Origin: Bacteroides muris (ex Afrizal et al. 2022)
GTDB lineage: Bacteria; Bacteroidota; Bacteroidia; Bacteroidales; Bacteroidaceae
DNA length: 64,000 bases
NCBI RefSeq assembly: GCF_004793475.1
Contig: NZ_SRYZ01000014.1
Coordinates: 1-64,000 of the forward strand
Direction: 5' to 3'
Shown here: positions 1 through 5,572 of the stretch, piece after piece
How the letters are laid out: each line of letters opens with the position of its first letter
Position numbering within the stretch: position 1 is the first letter of the stretch
Translations under genes and position numbers: made by a program
The notes under the pieces: generated by a model
Told to the model about the DNA's origin: nothing
Databases searched by the model: none
The model's input: only the letters and a program-made list of their open reading frames with translations

Positions 1-18
1 AACTATATTTCAATAATT

Positions 19-243
19 TCAAAGAACTTTTTCAGATTTTAATGGGACAGTAGTGGCATTCAATCTTTTTTCACTCGTATAAGCCACTACAAGCCCAGTC
101 TCGTCATGCTGTATGGTGATGTACTTTTCACCCCTCTCTATAGTAGAGAAGTCGTACGGCGTACATAGCTTACCCAACACTTTACCCAGCTGCTTCATCA
201 GTGGAGCTTCGGGGGTGATAACTAAAACTAAATCCGCTTTCAT
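19..243 (-). CDS. Small phage protein, unknown function (74 aa)
   Basis: I do not recognise this protein. The ATG at 241-243 is preferred over an in-frame TTG two codons upstream, because it lies 2 nt after the stop of the 50-aa gene before it. The protein is soluble, with no membrane segment and no cysteine cluster. It starts with a short hydrophobic strand (LVLVIT) and contains an ITIQHDETGLVV strand-turn-strand pattern, so a small alpha/beta fold is likely. It is the last visible gene of the leftward mini-operon transcribed from the promoter near 1176. The reading frame is well supported; function is unknown. Confidence 0.55.
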   Translation of the reverse strand: MKADLVLVITPEAPLMKQLGKVLGKLCTPYDFSTIERGEKYITIQHDETGLVVAYTSEKRLNATTVPLKSEKVL

Positions 244-245
244 AA

Positions 246-398
246 TCAATCTCTAATTTCTATTTGAACATTATATCCAAAACGTGCAGCATATCTACAC
301 AGTCTATTGATAATAAGTAACAAGCATTCTGTTTTAGATGATTCAAAATTAACTTGTACCATTTCGTCACCATTTACATAAAAAGCCATTGTTTTCAT
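246..398 (-). CDS. Small phage protein, unknown function (50 aa)
   Basis: A 50-codon frame whose ATG ends a perfect CACACGATTATG box (396-407), the sequence that marks several other starts in this element. Its TGA (246-248) is followed after 2 nt by the next ATG, as expected in a tight operon. The translation begins MKTMAFYVNGDEMVQ and ends FGYNVQIEIRD, a soluble mixed alpha/beta composition with one Cys-Arg segment. It falls below common length cut-offs and is easily missed. I cannot name a family. Confidence 0.5.
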   Translation of the reverse strand: MKTMAFYVNGDEMVQVNFESSKTECLLLIINRLCRYAARFGYNVQIEIRD

Positions 399-413
399 AA
401 TCGTGTGTATTGT

Positions 414-431
414 GGTAGCCCGAAGGCTACC
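414..431 (-). other. Intergenic hairpin with UUCG tetraloop
   Basis: On the minus strand GGTAGCC-TTCG-GGCTACC forms a perfect 7-bp stem capped by a UUCG loop. It lies between the 66-aa gene (stop 441) and the 50-aa gene (start 398). There is no U-run directly after it, so it looks more like an RNA-stability or processing element than a strong terminator. Confidence 0.5.
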
Positions 432-440
432 GGATTAAAG

Positions 441-641
441 TTAGAATTTCTCTATTTTAAGATTGTCGTTAATGACGAACATACGTCCACACTCTAAAAT
501 CACGTGAGCATCTGTAATTCGCTTGATTACTCTTACTACATCATCGTGCGATATGCGTGGCGTACCGTCTGCATGACGACCATTAGACAAATCACCTGAT
601 ACTCTATATCTCAAACCTACTGTAACTTCATTTACGTTCAT
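441..641 (-). CDS. Small phage protein, unknown function (66 aa)
   Basis: Soluble 66-aa protein beginning MNVNEVTVGLRYRVSGDL. The many short beta strands (VTVGLRYRV, VVRVIKRI, HVILECGRMFVI) suggest a small beta-barrel or SH3-like fold, which is inference only. The start is followed upstream by a partial box (ATAAGATTATG) resembling the CACACGATTATG starts. It sits in the same leftward run as the neighbours at 246 and 678, with a stable hairpin on each side. No family recognised. Confidence 0.5.
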   Translation of the reverse strand: MNVNEVTVGLRYRVSGDLSNGRHADGTPRISHDDVVRVIKRITDAHVILECGRMFVINDNLKIEKF

Positions 642-656
642 AATCTTATATATTGC

Positions 657-674
657 GCAGGGCTTTCGCCCTGC
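657..674 (-). other. Intergenic hairpin with GAAA tetraloop
   Basis: On the minus strand GCAGGGC-GAAA-GCCCTGC is a perfect 7-bp stem with a GNRA loop. It fills the gap between the stop at 678 and the start at 641. It matches the UUCG hairpin at 414-431 in size and placement but shares no stem sequence with it. Confidence 0.5.
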
Positions 675-677
675 TGG

Positions 678-932
678 TTAATTATTTAATATCGTAATCT
701 CTTTGTTACCTACTTCTGCATCAACGTTCAGCACCTCATACTTTTGAGCCTTGTAGTTGTAAACAACCTCACAAGTATTGAAGCCTCTACCGTCTTCTCT
801 TTGGTCATAAACAGTATCTATATGCTGATACATTTTATTGCCTAACATGAAATTTATTTTGCCTGATGTACAGAAGTAGAATGCTACTGCATACTTCAAT
901 GTTTTCTTTTCATCAATCTTCTTTGTTGCCAT
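678..932 (-). CDS. Small phage protein, unknown function (84 aa)
   Basis: The likely start is the ATG at 930-932 (MATKKIDEKKTLKYAV); a longer frame would add nine unconvincing residues. The protein is basic at the N-terminus and then rich in aromatic strand segments (AVAFYFCTSGKINFML, CEVVYNYKAQKYEVL). No membrane helix or known motif is visible. It is second in the leftward run from the promoter at about 1176, behind the 60-aa gene. Function unknown. Confidence 0.5.
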   Translation of the reverse strand: MATKKIDEKKTLKYAVAFYFCTSGKINFMLGNKMYQHIDTVYDQREDGRGFNTCEVVYNYKAQKYEVLNVDAEVGNKEITILNN

Positions 933-942
933 GATCATATAT

Positions 943-1125
943 TTAAGTGTTAATACCAATTGCGTTTCTCATAAAGTCACTTGCTTGCTCTACTGACATA
1001 CCCAGCTTCTTTTGAATCAAAATGAGCATACAGCTTACTTGTTCTTTTGTGTTCAAATTGCCTTGTACAAACTCTGACATGATGAACTTCTCTATTGTTC
1101 TTTGTTTAATTACTGATGCTGCCAT
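943..1125 (-). CDS. Small phage protein, first gene of the XRE-controlled leftward operon (60 aa)
   Basis: The start chosen is MAASVIKQRTIEKFIM at 1125, because its ATG completes TATACGATTATG, a partial form of the start-site box, and because the upstream extension would run into the promoter. The 60-aa protein is mostly helical (EQVSCMLILIQKKLGMSVEQASDF). It is the first gene under the leftward promoter at 1169-1198, which carries an XRE-type operator. This is the position where a phage would keep a Cro-like or antagonist protein, but no HTH is visible, so that role is only a guess. Confidence 0.5.
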   Translation of the reverse strand: MAASVIKQRTIEKFIMSEFVQGNLNTKEQVSCMLILIQKKLGMSVEQASDFMRNAIGINT

Positions 1126-1168
1126 AATCGTATATCTTTTAATTGTTATTACTTCGTTTCTGACGATG

Positions 1169-1198
1169 CAAATATAATGATTAAAATCATACACACAA
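1169..1198 (-). promoter_or_regulatory. Leftward promoter overlapped by an operator
   Basis: Minus-strand TTG (1198-1196), a 19-nt spacer and TATATTTG (1176-1169) match the Bacteroides -33/-7 pattern. The palindrome ATGATTAAAATCAT (1177-1190) fills the spacer, so a bound repressor would directly block this promoter. It drives the 60-, 84-, 66-, 50- and 74-aa genes. Confidence 0.6.
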
Positions 1199-1218
1199 TA
1201 AATAAGCGCATTGTTTGT

Positions 1219-1232
1219 ATGATTATTATCAT
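1219..1232. promoter_or_regulatory. Operator palindrome, XRE switch
   Basis: ATGATTATTATCAT, flanked on the left by TGT, is a variant of the palindromes at 1177-1190 and 1356-1367. Three related sites in a 200-bp divergent region next to an XRE gene are best read as repressor operators. Confidence 0.5.
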
Positions 1233-1320
1233 ATATTAACAAAAGCAACACAAGTATGACTATAGTCTAAATATATTTTATAATAAATGACTATATTCAA
1301 TCAAAAAAAATAACAATTCA

Positions 1321-1370
1321 TTTGTATATTCAGATTTTACCACTATATTTGCAACTGATTAAAATCATAC
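1321..1370 (+). promoter_or_regulatory. Promoter and operator of the XRE repressor gene
   Basis: TTTG (1321-1324), a 19-nt spacer and TATATTTG (1344-1351) form a near-ideal Bacteroides promoter. TGATTAAAATCA (1356-1367), followed by TACA, overlaps the expected transcription start and repeats the operator at 1177. This implies autorepression by the gene product starting at 1375. Confidence 0.6.
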
Positions 1371-1374
1371 ATGT

Positions 1375-1656
1375 ATGGAAGTAAAGACAATAATCAAGCA
1401 GAAAGGCTTCACAATAGAGGCTGTTGCAAAAAAAATGGGTATAACAAGAGTTACACTTGCCCAAAACCTTAGTAGAAATCCAACAGTAGGAACATTACAA
1501 AAAATAGCAGATGTTATCGGATGCAAGGTTGGTGACTTTTTTGTTGATGATATGGATATAAAAGATGATGCCAACACCATCACCTGCCCTCACTGTGGAG
1601 GTAAAATCCATTTTGATGGAGAAAAGAATGTCTCACGTAAATCACGTGAAGATTAA
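1375..1656 (+). CDS. XRE-family HTH repressor with C-terminal zinc-knuckle-like CxxC
   Basis: A 93-aa protein. Residues about 5-60 form a helix-turn-helix of the Cro/CI (XRE) family: FTIEAVAKKMGITRVTLAQ is the helix-turn-helix itself, followed by the usual NPTVGTLQKIADVIGCKVGDFF dimer helices. The tail contains CPHCGGKIHF, half of a zinc ribbon. The promoter and three palindromic sites around it make autoregulation and control of the divergent leftward operon likely. It is distinct from the S24 repressor at 20.2 kb, so the element has two regulator/operator systems. Family assignment is firm; targets are inferred from operator placement. Confidence 0.85.
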   Translation: MEVKTIIKQKGFTIEAVAKKMGITRVTLAQNLSRNPTVGTLQKIADVIGCKVGDFFVDDMDIKDDANTITCPHCGGKIHFDGEKNVSRKSRED

Positions 1657-1689
1657 TGATAAAACATTGAACGAATTACAGTAACGTAT

Positions 1690-2385
1690 ATGAAATCCAC
1701 ATATTTTACAAAGGTAAAGGCATTCTTACAAAGAAATAAAATCTTATTTGATATTTTCAGTTCTATATTATTAAGTTCCATGGCATTGATAGTTTCCATA
1801 AATTCATGCCAAATAAGTAAGCAACAATCAATAAATGAAGAACGCCTTAATATACCTCTTATTAAAGTTTCATCTGAACAATTTTCTAATAAAGAAACAA
1901 ATGATAGCGAAAAAATAACCATCGAAAATGTAGGTGGATATGCCTATAACTATAAGATTCAAAAGAAAGTATTTCTTTCTTGCGAATACAATCCCTTAAA
2001 TGGTGAAGCTACAAAACAAATATACTTACCGATAGATGATATATTAGATACAAGCAGTCAGACTAACAATTATATAGGACCAATTAAATATTATTACACT
2101 ATTTCTACAATGAAGTATTTTCATGATTTATACCAAAAAACCATAGAAGTTGAAAAAGGATATTTACACATAAGGTTGCTTAAATACATTATGATTTCCT
2201 ATAATGATTTTAAAGACCAAACACATAAAGAATTGTTTAGCATAGATGGAGTTTTTCAAGGGTGTAAAATAGAAGAAACTGACGATATTAACAAACTGTT
2301 TTCATTACAATATCCTACATATCGAATATCAAAAATAACATTAGAGCAGATATTTAAGTTATTTAAATTAAAGCCGGAGCACTAA
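1690..2385 (+). CDS. Membrane-anchored protein of unknown function (231 aa)
   Basis: Follows the XRE gene by 33 nt and is probably co-transcribed. A single hydrophobic segment at about residues 18-40 (ILFDIFSSILLSSMALIVSI) anchors it; a Cys-Gln pair follows, then a large hydrophilic domain with tyrosine-rich beta segments (YNYKIQKKVFL, YIGPIKYYYTI). It is strongly AT-rich, like the rest of the element. No enzymatic motif is visible. Co-expression with a repressor and the membrane location would fit a lysogenic conversion or superinfection-exclusion role, but that is inference. Confidence 0.65.
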   Translation: MKSTYFTKVKAFLQRNKILFDIFSSILLSSMALIVSINSCQISKQQSINEERLNIPLIKVSSEQFSNKETNDSEKITIENVGGYAYNYKIQKKVFLSCEYNPLNGEATKQIYLPIDDILDTSSQTNNYIGPIKYYYTISTMKYFHDLYQKTIEVEKGYLHIRLLKYIMISYNDFKDQTHKELFSIDGVFQGCKIEETDDINKLFSLQYPTYRISKITLEQIFKLFKLKPEH

Positions 2386-2393
2386 ACTCCGGC
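2373..2393. terminator. Hairpin terminator overlapping the stop codon
   Basis: GCCGGAG-CACTAAA-CTCCGGC forms a 7-bp stem whose loop contains the TAA of the 231-aa gene. T-rich sequence follows (2396-2409), making it a compact terminator between convergent genes. Confidence 0.65.
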
Positions 2394-2401
2394 CTGTTGA
2401 T

Positions 2402-2590
2402 TTACTTTTTACGATTAATTTCATCACTCAATTTGCCTTTGAGCATTTGAAGATATTCATAATCTCTTAATCCTTCCTGCCTTATATTTCTGCTAATGAT
2501 TGCAGCTGTTTCAAAAGGTACTCCTTTTTCTGTGGCATTTTTCACTATTCTTCGTTCTTCTTTTTCATAATAGTCTTTATTATCAGACAT
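2402..2590 (-). CDS. Small charged helical protein (62 aa)
   Basis: MSDNKDYYEKEERRIVKN... is a highly charged, predicted all-helical 62-aa protein. Its start is preceded on the minus strand by AAAAAAGGAGGTTTT, a strong Shine-Dalgarno match. That is unusual among the neighbours, most of which have none. The gene stands alone between two terminators (2373-2393 and 2737-2772), so it is either its own unit or expressed by read-through. No family recognised. Confidence 0.5.
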   Translation of the reverse strand: MSDNKDYYEKEERRIVKNATEKGVPFETAAIISRNIRQEGLRDYEYLQMLKGKLSDEINRKK

Positions 2591-2736
2591 AAAACCTCCT
2601 TTTTTAAAGTTAATACTAATATATCAACCTTTATGTATGCTTAAAAACGGTGTTATACACATAACACAAAGAATTTTGTGCAGAAAAGCATTGTAAATAT
2701 AGGAATAATTATAATTCGATGGCTCAAAATTGAGTT
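2591..2736. other. Intergenic AT-rich gap
   Basis: About 150 bp upstream of the 62-aa gene. It holds GGTGTTATACACATAACAC, a short imperfect palindrome at about 2650-2668, and AT-rich runs. I see no clear promoter match and no gene. Confidence 0.3.
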
Positions 2737-2772
2737 AAAAAAACAAAGCGATAAGAATTACTTACCGCTTTG
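2737..2772 (-). terminator. Intrinsic terminator of the gene at 2773
   Basis: On the minus strand CAAAGCG (2772-2766) pairs with CGCTTTG (2750-2744) across an inner GTAAG/CTTAT stem, followed by a run of seven T. It lies directly after the stop codon at 2773-2775. Confidence 0.75.
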
Positions 2773-3210
2773 CTAATTGATTAGCCCTTTGAATTTCAAA
2801 CGATTTAGAATTTCGGTGTAAAGATACTCTATATCTCCACTGAAATCCCCATAGTTCTGATAGAGAAACACGACATCCGTACAGTTGTCGGAAATTGTAC
2901 ATTCAGACTGGATGCCAAGAACCTTCGCTATCTCCGGTCGTAATCCGGCAGTCATCTTCCCACCTGCAAGTGAACTTGGAGAAAACAGGTACAAGATAAT
3001 GAAAATGAACTTCTTCCGCTGGGTAACACTGTCAATATTCGGTGGACATCCTCTCTCATTCAGTAACTCAATGAATATTTTGTAGATTTCATGGATAAGG
3101 CTCTTGTCTTTCAGAACCGGGGCAGTCAAGGCGTTTTCTTCCTCTGAAAGTTCTGATTTCTCGATACGAATCTTTTTAAGACGAATGATTTTATTAAAAT
3201 CCAGCTCCAT
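2773..3210 (-). CDS. Phage protein of unknown function (145 aa)
   Basis: A 145-aa soluble protein. The N-terminal half is charged and helical; the middle has a hydrophobic core (KKFIFIILYLFSPSSLAGG), then a GLRPEIAKVLG helix and an aromatic C-terminus (VVFLYQNYGDFSGDIEYLY). The hydrophobic stretch is short and interrupted by Ser-Pro, so a transmembrane helix is unlikely. The GLRPEIAKVLG...TISDNC pattern resembles a HTH recognition pair, but only weakly. Its start lies at one arm of an inverted repeat of the start-site box (3211-3259). It is the last gene before an intrinsic terminator. Confidence 0.6.
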   Translation of the reverse strand: MELDFNKIIRLKKIRIEKSELSEEENALTAPVLKDKSLIHEIYKIFIELLNERGCPPNIDSVTQRKKFIFIILYLFSPSSLAGGKMTAGLRPEIAKVLGIQSECTISDNCTDVVFLYQNYGDFSGDIEYLYTEILNRLKFKGLIN

Positions 3211-3259
3211 AACACGATTATTTTAAAAGTAAATAGTATATTTGCATCATAATCGTGTG
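3211..3259 (-). promoter_or_regulatory. Inverted pair of start-site boxes with a tiny leader frame
   Basis: AACACGATTAT (3211-3221) and ATAATCGTGTG (3249-3259) are inverted copies of the element's 12-nt box. Between them, on the minus strand, ATGATGCAA... reads 10 codons (MMQIYYLLLK) and stops at 3218, eight bases before the ATG of the 145-aa gene. It could be an operator, an RNA hairpin or a leader peptide. Confidence 0.4.
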
Positions 3260-3298
3260 AGGGAGGATCGAGTGGTCGTGCGCTTGGTTCTCCTTTTT

Positions 3299-3478
3299 TT
3301 ATTTTACAGAGTTATTCTTTTCTTGAATAACCCGATTTTTCTCGTTCACCTCCCTACCCCACATCATAGCAGAATAGATGGCTTTTGCATACAAAAAGAG
3401 TTCCTCACAACTGGTAAGGAACTCAACTCGAAGGGCTGCACATTTCGCATCAGTCCAGACATTTTCATTTCTATTCAT
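3299..3478 (-). CDS. Small helical protein (59 aa), unknown function
   Basis: A 59-codon frame from ATG at 3476-3478 to TAA at 3299-3301. The translation begins MNRNENVWTDAKCAALRVEF and ends EKNRVIQEKNNSVK. It looks like a continuous amphipathic helix or short coiled coil with a central aromatic patch (ELFLYAKAIYSAMMWG). It lies just upstream of the inverted box pair and the 145-aa gene on the same strand, which supports it being real. Frames on the other strand here (3242-3575) look like its shadow. No family recognised. Confidence 0.5.
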   Translation of the reverse strand: MNRNENVWTDAKCAALRVEFLTSCEELFLYAKAIYSAMMWGREVNEKNRVIQEKNNSVK

Positions 3479-3575
3479 TGGCTATTTGTTAATTTTTAAA
3501 TCTATTACGTTAATGGTTAACACATATATCCACTTGCTAAACCATGTTATAAGATGGCTGAACAAAGGCTCATAA

Positions 3576-3606
3576 TTTGCATAACTCCCACAAATCCGTA
3601 CCTTTG
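3576..3606 (+). promoter_or_regulatory. Consensus promoter of a putative short RNA
   Basis: TTTG (3576-3579), a 19-nt spacer and TACCTTTG (3599-3606) match the Bacteroides promoter almost perfectly. It points rightward, where no protein gene follows before the terminator at 3653-3680. Confidence 0.6.
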
Positions 3607-3611
3607 CAATG

Positions 3612-3680
3612 TGTTTTTCATAGTATTAGATTTAAGGTTAATAAAAAAGATTGGCTGTCTGGGATAGATAGCCTTTTTTT
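3612..3680 (+). ncRNA. Putative short non-coding RNA, about 65-70 nt
   Basis: A consensus promoter (3576-3606) and a rightward intrinsic terminator (3653-3680) bracket a transcript with no usable reading frame (ATG TGT TTT TCA TAG). The body is AT-rich with an A-run just before the terminator hairpin. The lack of coding capacity together with both transcription signals argues for a small RNA. It may match a known Bacteroidales small-RNA family, which I cannot check. Confidence 0.4.
3653..3680. terminator. Bidirectional intrinsic terminator
   Basis: GGCTGTCT-GGGAT-AGATAGCC (3653-3673) has one G-T pair, a T-run to the right (3674-3680) and an A-run to the left (3643-3648). It can end both the short RNA on the plus strand and the long leftward operon on the minus strand. 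Confidence 0.75.
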
Positions 3681-3687
3681 GTATCTA

Positions 3688-3804
3688 TCAGTCACCTTTG
3701 TTCTCGTCCCTATACTTATGCTTCCAATAGCTATTTAAACAATTATATACAGTAACGCAAATTATCAAAACTGTTACAACAAACCCTCCCCAATCAAATT
3801 CCAT
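3688..3804 (-). CDS. Single-pass membrane miniprotein (38 aa)
   Basis: MEFDWGGFVVTVLIICVTVY is followed by a hydrophilic tail NCLNSYWKHKYRDENKGD. One transmembrane helix spans about residues 6-23 and the charged tail follows. The ATG lies 3 nt after the TAG of the ASCH gene (3808), so the two are translationally close. It is the last gene of the leftward operon before the terminator at 3653-3680. Small membrane proteins at this position could be holin-like or stress-related, but nothing specific supports either. Confidence 0.5.
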   Translation of the reverse strand: MEFDWGGFVVTVLIICVTVYNCLNSYWKHKYRDENKGD

Positions 3805-3807
3805 ATC

Positions 3808-4356
3808 CTACTTTATTACATTCCACTCACTTTCCATAATCACATGTTCACACTTATTACACCTATGCAGGTAAGTCGGAAACGGAGCTGTCGTATAATC
3901 TTCGACAGCAATTTCTATACTGCCACATTCCGGACACTCAATTTTTACCTCTTTAATACCGGAATAGTCCCAGAAAGACGGTTTCCCTTTCACGTTCTCG
4001 ATAGGTTTGGAGTAAAGGATAGGATTAGCCAGTACCCAGTTATAAACTCCTTTCTCTGCCCAGATGGAAGAGTGATTCACAACACAATCCACAATTTCGA
4101 CACTTCCAATGATAGCAGAATTTACATATCCATTGCCGCAAATAATCTCACTCTGGAATCCAAGTGAAAAGCTATCCCATTGCCTTTTCGTAAATACACT
4201 ATTAGGATTAATCATTTCCATGGGGACGGCGCTTGAATGAATCAGCACCCTCTGCCCTAAGTATTTCTTAGGACACGGCCAAGTGCGATTCTCGATGTCT
4301 TTGATGCCGTGGACTATCAGACTGGCCCATGGCTGTTTGATGGCTATTGCTTTCAT
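3808..4356 (-). CDS. ASCH-domain protein with C-terminal zinc ribbon
   Basis: ASCH proteins are small RNA-binding beta-barrels; some bacterial members (YqfB) hydrolyse N4-acetylcytidine. The family signature is seen near the start: MKAIAIKQPWASLIVHGIKD then IENRTW, with YLGQRVLIHSS as the next strand. The C-terminus adds CPECGS...HRCNKC, a four-cysteine zinc ribbon. The start at 4356 gives an ATGA overlap with the DUF551 gene upstream; the longer frame with a 13-residue Arg-rich extension is rejected. It is common in phage accessory operons. The fold assignment is confident; the substrate is unknown. Confidence 0.8.
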   Translation of the reverse strand: MKAIAIKQPWASLIVHGIKDIENRTWPCPKKYLGQRVLIHSSAVPMEMINPNSVFTKRQWDSFSLGFQSEIICGNGYVNSAIIGSVEIVDCVVNHSSIWAEKGVYNWVLANPILYSKPIENVKGKPSFWDYSGIKEVKIECPECGSIEIAVEDYTTAPFPTYLHRCNKCEHVIMESEWNVIK

Positions 4357-4685
4357 CCTTCGCCTCCTTTCGGTAGTGCTGGTATCGGCCTCCAATGTGT
4401 GACATATCCAGTTTTGATGTATGGATAAATATTATACATCACTCTACGAGCCGCCATTTCACCTTCTTTTCCGTCTACTGTTATGACTTGCACTACTCCG
4501 GGAGAATCATCTTTCGGAATAGCCATTTCTACGCTTATCCACGGGGATTGCTTTGCCTGCCATTCGGCACCTTTTCTGAACATATTCAACATTGCTTGTC
4601 TCTGATAGGCTAATTCACCTTCAACTATTATTGCATAACTTGACGTAAGTTCTTGTTTTGCTGCTTCTTCTACTGTCTGTTTCAT
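4353..4685 (-). CDS. DUF551-family phage protein (110 aa)
   Basis: The C-terminal half matches DUF551: SPWISVEMAIPKDDSPGVVQV, then aromatic strands, then the terminal THWRPIPALP. In this family a W-I-S-V start and a T-H-W-x-P-L/I-P end frame a small beta domain found in phages. The N-terminal half (about 1-45) is an amphipathic helix with QAMLNMFRKGAEWQAKQ. It overlaps the ASCH gene by ATGA. The biochemical role of the family is not known to me. Confidence 0.75.
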   Translation of the reverse strand: MKQTVEEAAKQELTSSYAIIVEGELAYQRQAMLNMFRKGAEWQAKQSPWISVEMAIPKDDSPGVVQVITVDGKEGEMAARRVMYNIYPYIKTGYVTHWRPIPALPKGGEG

Positions 4686-4694
4686 AATTTATCC

Positions 4695-4940
4695 TTATTG
4701 AATGTTCTGATTTATGTAATTCACAATCTTTTCCAACTTGCTTGAAGCAAACAAGCAATTATTAAGTTGTCGCTTGCCCTCTTTCCATTCGTGGAATAAT
4801 TGATAATATGGTGGACTAAGTGTACGGTCAATCTTTATGCGATATTGATTAGTCCCATACTCAGTTATAAGATTCTCAATGTATTCGTCTGAATTATCTT
4901 GATTGGTAACAAATACCATCTTATCAGTAGTAAGTATCAT
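4695..4940 (-). CDS. Phage protein of unknown function (81 aa)
   Basis: An 81-aa soluble protein, MILTTDKMVFVTNQD... to NYINQNIQ, with no recognisable motif. It overlaps the upstream 101-aa gene by ATGA at 4937-4940, so the pair is translationally coupled. The central YYQLFHEWKEGKRQL segment is helical. Frame and operon position support it; function is unknown. Confidence 0.55.
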   Translation of the reverse strand: MILTTDKMVFVTNQDNSDEYIENLITEYGTNQYRIKIDRTLSPPYYQLFHEWKEGKRQLNNCLFASSKLEKIVNYINQNIQ

Positions 4941-5242
4941 ATTTTACCCTCCTTATCAAATTCGGATAATGCCTGCTCGCAGAACTTGACCTGCTCCAAA
5001 GCATAATCCCTCTTATAAGTGATTATATCGCGTGTTGTATAGTCCGTATAAAATCGGTCTATAATGCTTTTAACATAAAACCTTTTAGGTTCCTCACAAT
5101 GGTTCAGAAGAATCACGTATTCATCGTTTCTCGGATGCAAGCACAAAAAACGATAATAATTCACTTCACCATTTAGGCATTCAATCAGTTTTTCATCTGT
5201 CTTTAGATTTCCAATGTCTTCTATATTCCTTATTGGTCTCAT
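4937..5242 (-). CDS. Phage protein of unknown function (101 aa)
   Basis: A 101-aa soluble protein, MRPIRNIEDIGNLKTDEKL... to ALSEFDKEGKI. Aromatic residues and cysteines are scattered (FLCLHPRN, LNHCEEP, VKFCEQ) without a clear metal-binding spacing. It is coupled by an ATGA overlap to the 81-aa gene downstream and lies 3 nt after the stop of the zinc-finger gene at 5246. No family recognised. Confidence 0.55.
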   Translation of the reverse strand: MRPIRNIEDIGNLKTDEKLIECLNGEVNYYRFLCLHPRNDEYVILLNHCEEPKRFYVKSIIDRFYTDYTTRDIITYKRDYALEQVKFCEQALSEFDKEGKI

Positions 5243-5245
5243 AAT

Positions 5246-5572
5246 TCAATATTTTTTATTATTTTTTCTATTCCGCTCGCTCTGTACCTCTGCCATACAC
5301 ATCTTGCACCATGACGCTTTCAGATGGTATTCCTTACCGTTACGACGGGCTATTCTATCGAAAAAACGGGATAACGGAAGCGCTCTACCACAGCGGGTGC
5401 ACAGTTTACGCTCCACTCCGTCAACGACCACCCGGTTACGGGGTTTCCTCCTCACGATTTCACATGGTCCGCATTCGGACGCACCGTACCTCCTGCAATA
5501 TGCAAGGGAATGCTTGCCGCACTTGGAGAAGGATGTACAATCCGAACGGGGAACAGTCTGGTGAACGTTCAT
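5246..5572 (-). CDS. Two-zinc-knuckle protein (108 aa)
   Basis: The second half has CTRCGRALPLSRFF followed by CKMC, a treble-clef-like zinc knuckle of the kind seen at the front of HNH-type and other nucleic-acid-binding phage proteins. The first half has further cysteines (CTSFSKC, CRR, CGPC). No HNH histidine-asparagine pair is visible, so nuclease activity is not claimed. The start overlaps the methyltransferase stop by ATGA (5569-5572). A DNA- or RNA-binding accessory of the modification enzyme is plausible. Confidence 0.55.
   Translation of the reverse strand: MNVHQTVPRSDCTSFSKCGKHSLAYCRRYGASECGPCEIVRRKPRNRVVVDGVERKLCTRCGRALPLSRFFDRIARRNGKEYHLKASWCKMCMAEVQSERNRKNNKKY

Noticed and set aside
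3242..3575. Two plus-strand frames of 65-85 codons
   Set aside because: Antisense to the better supported 59-aa gene and box region; Ser/Leu/Phe-rich nonsense composition and no start signals.
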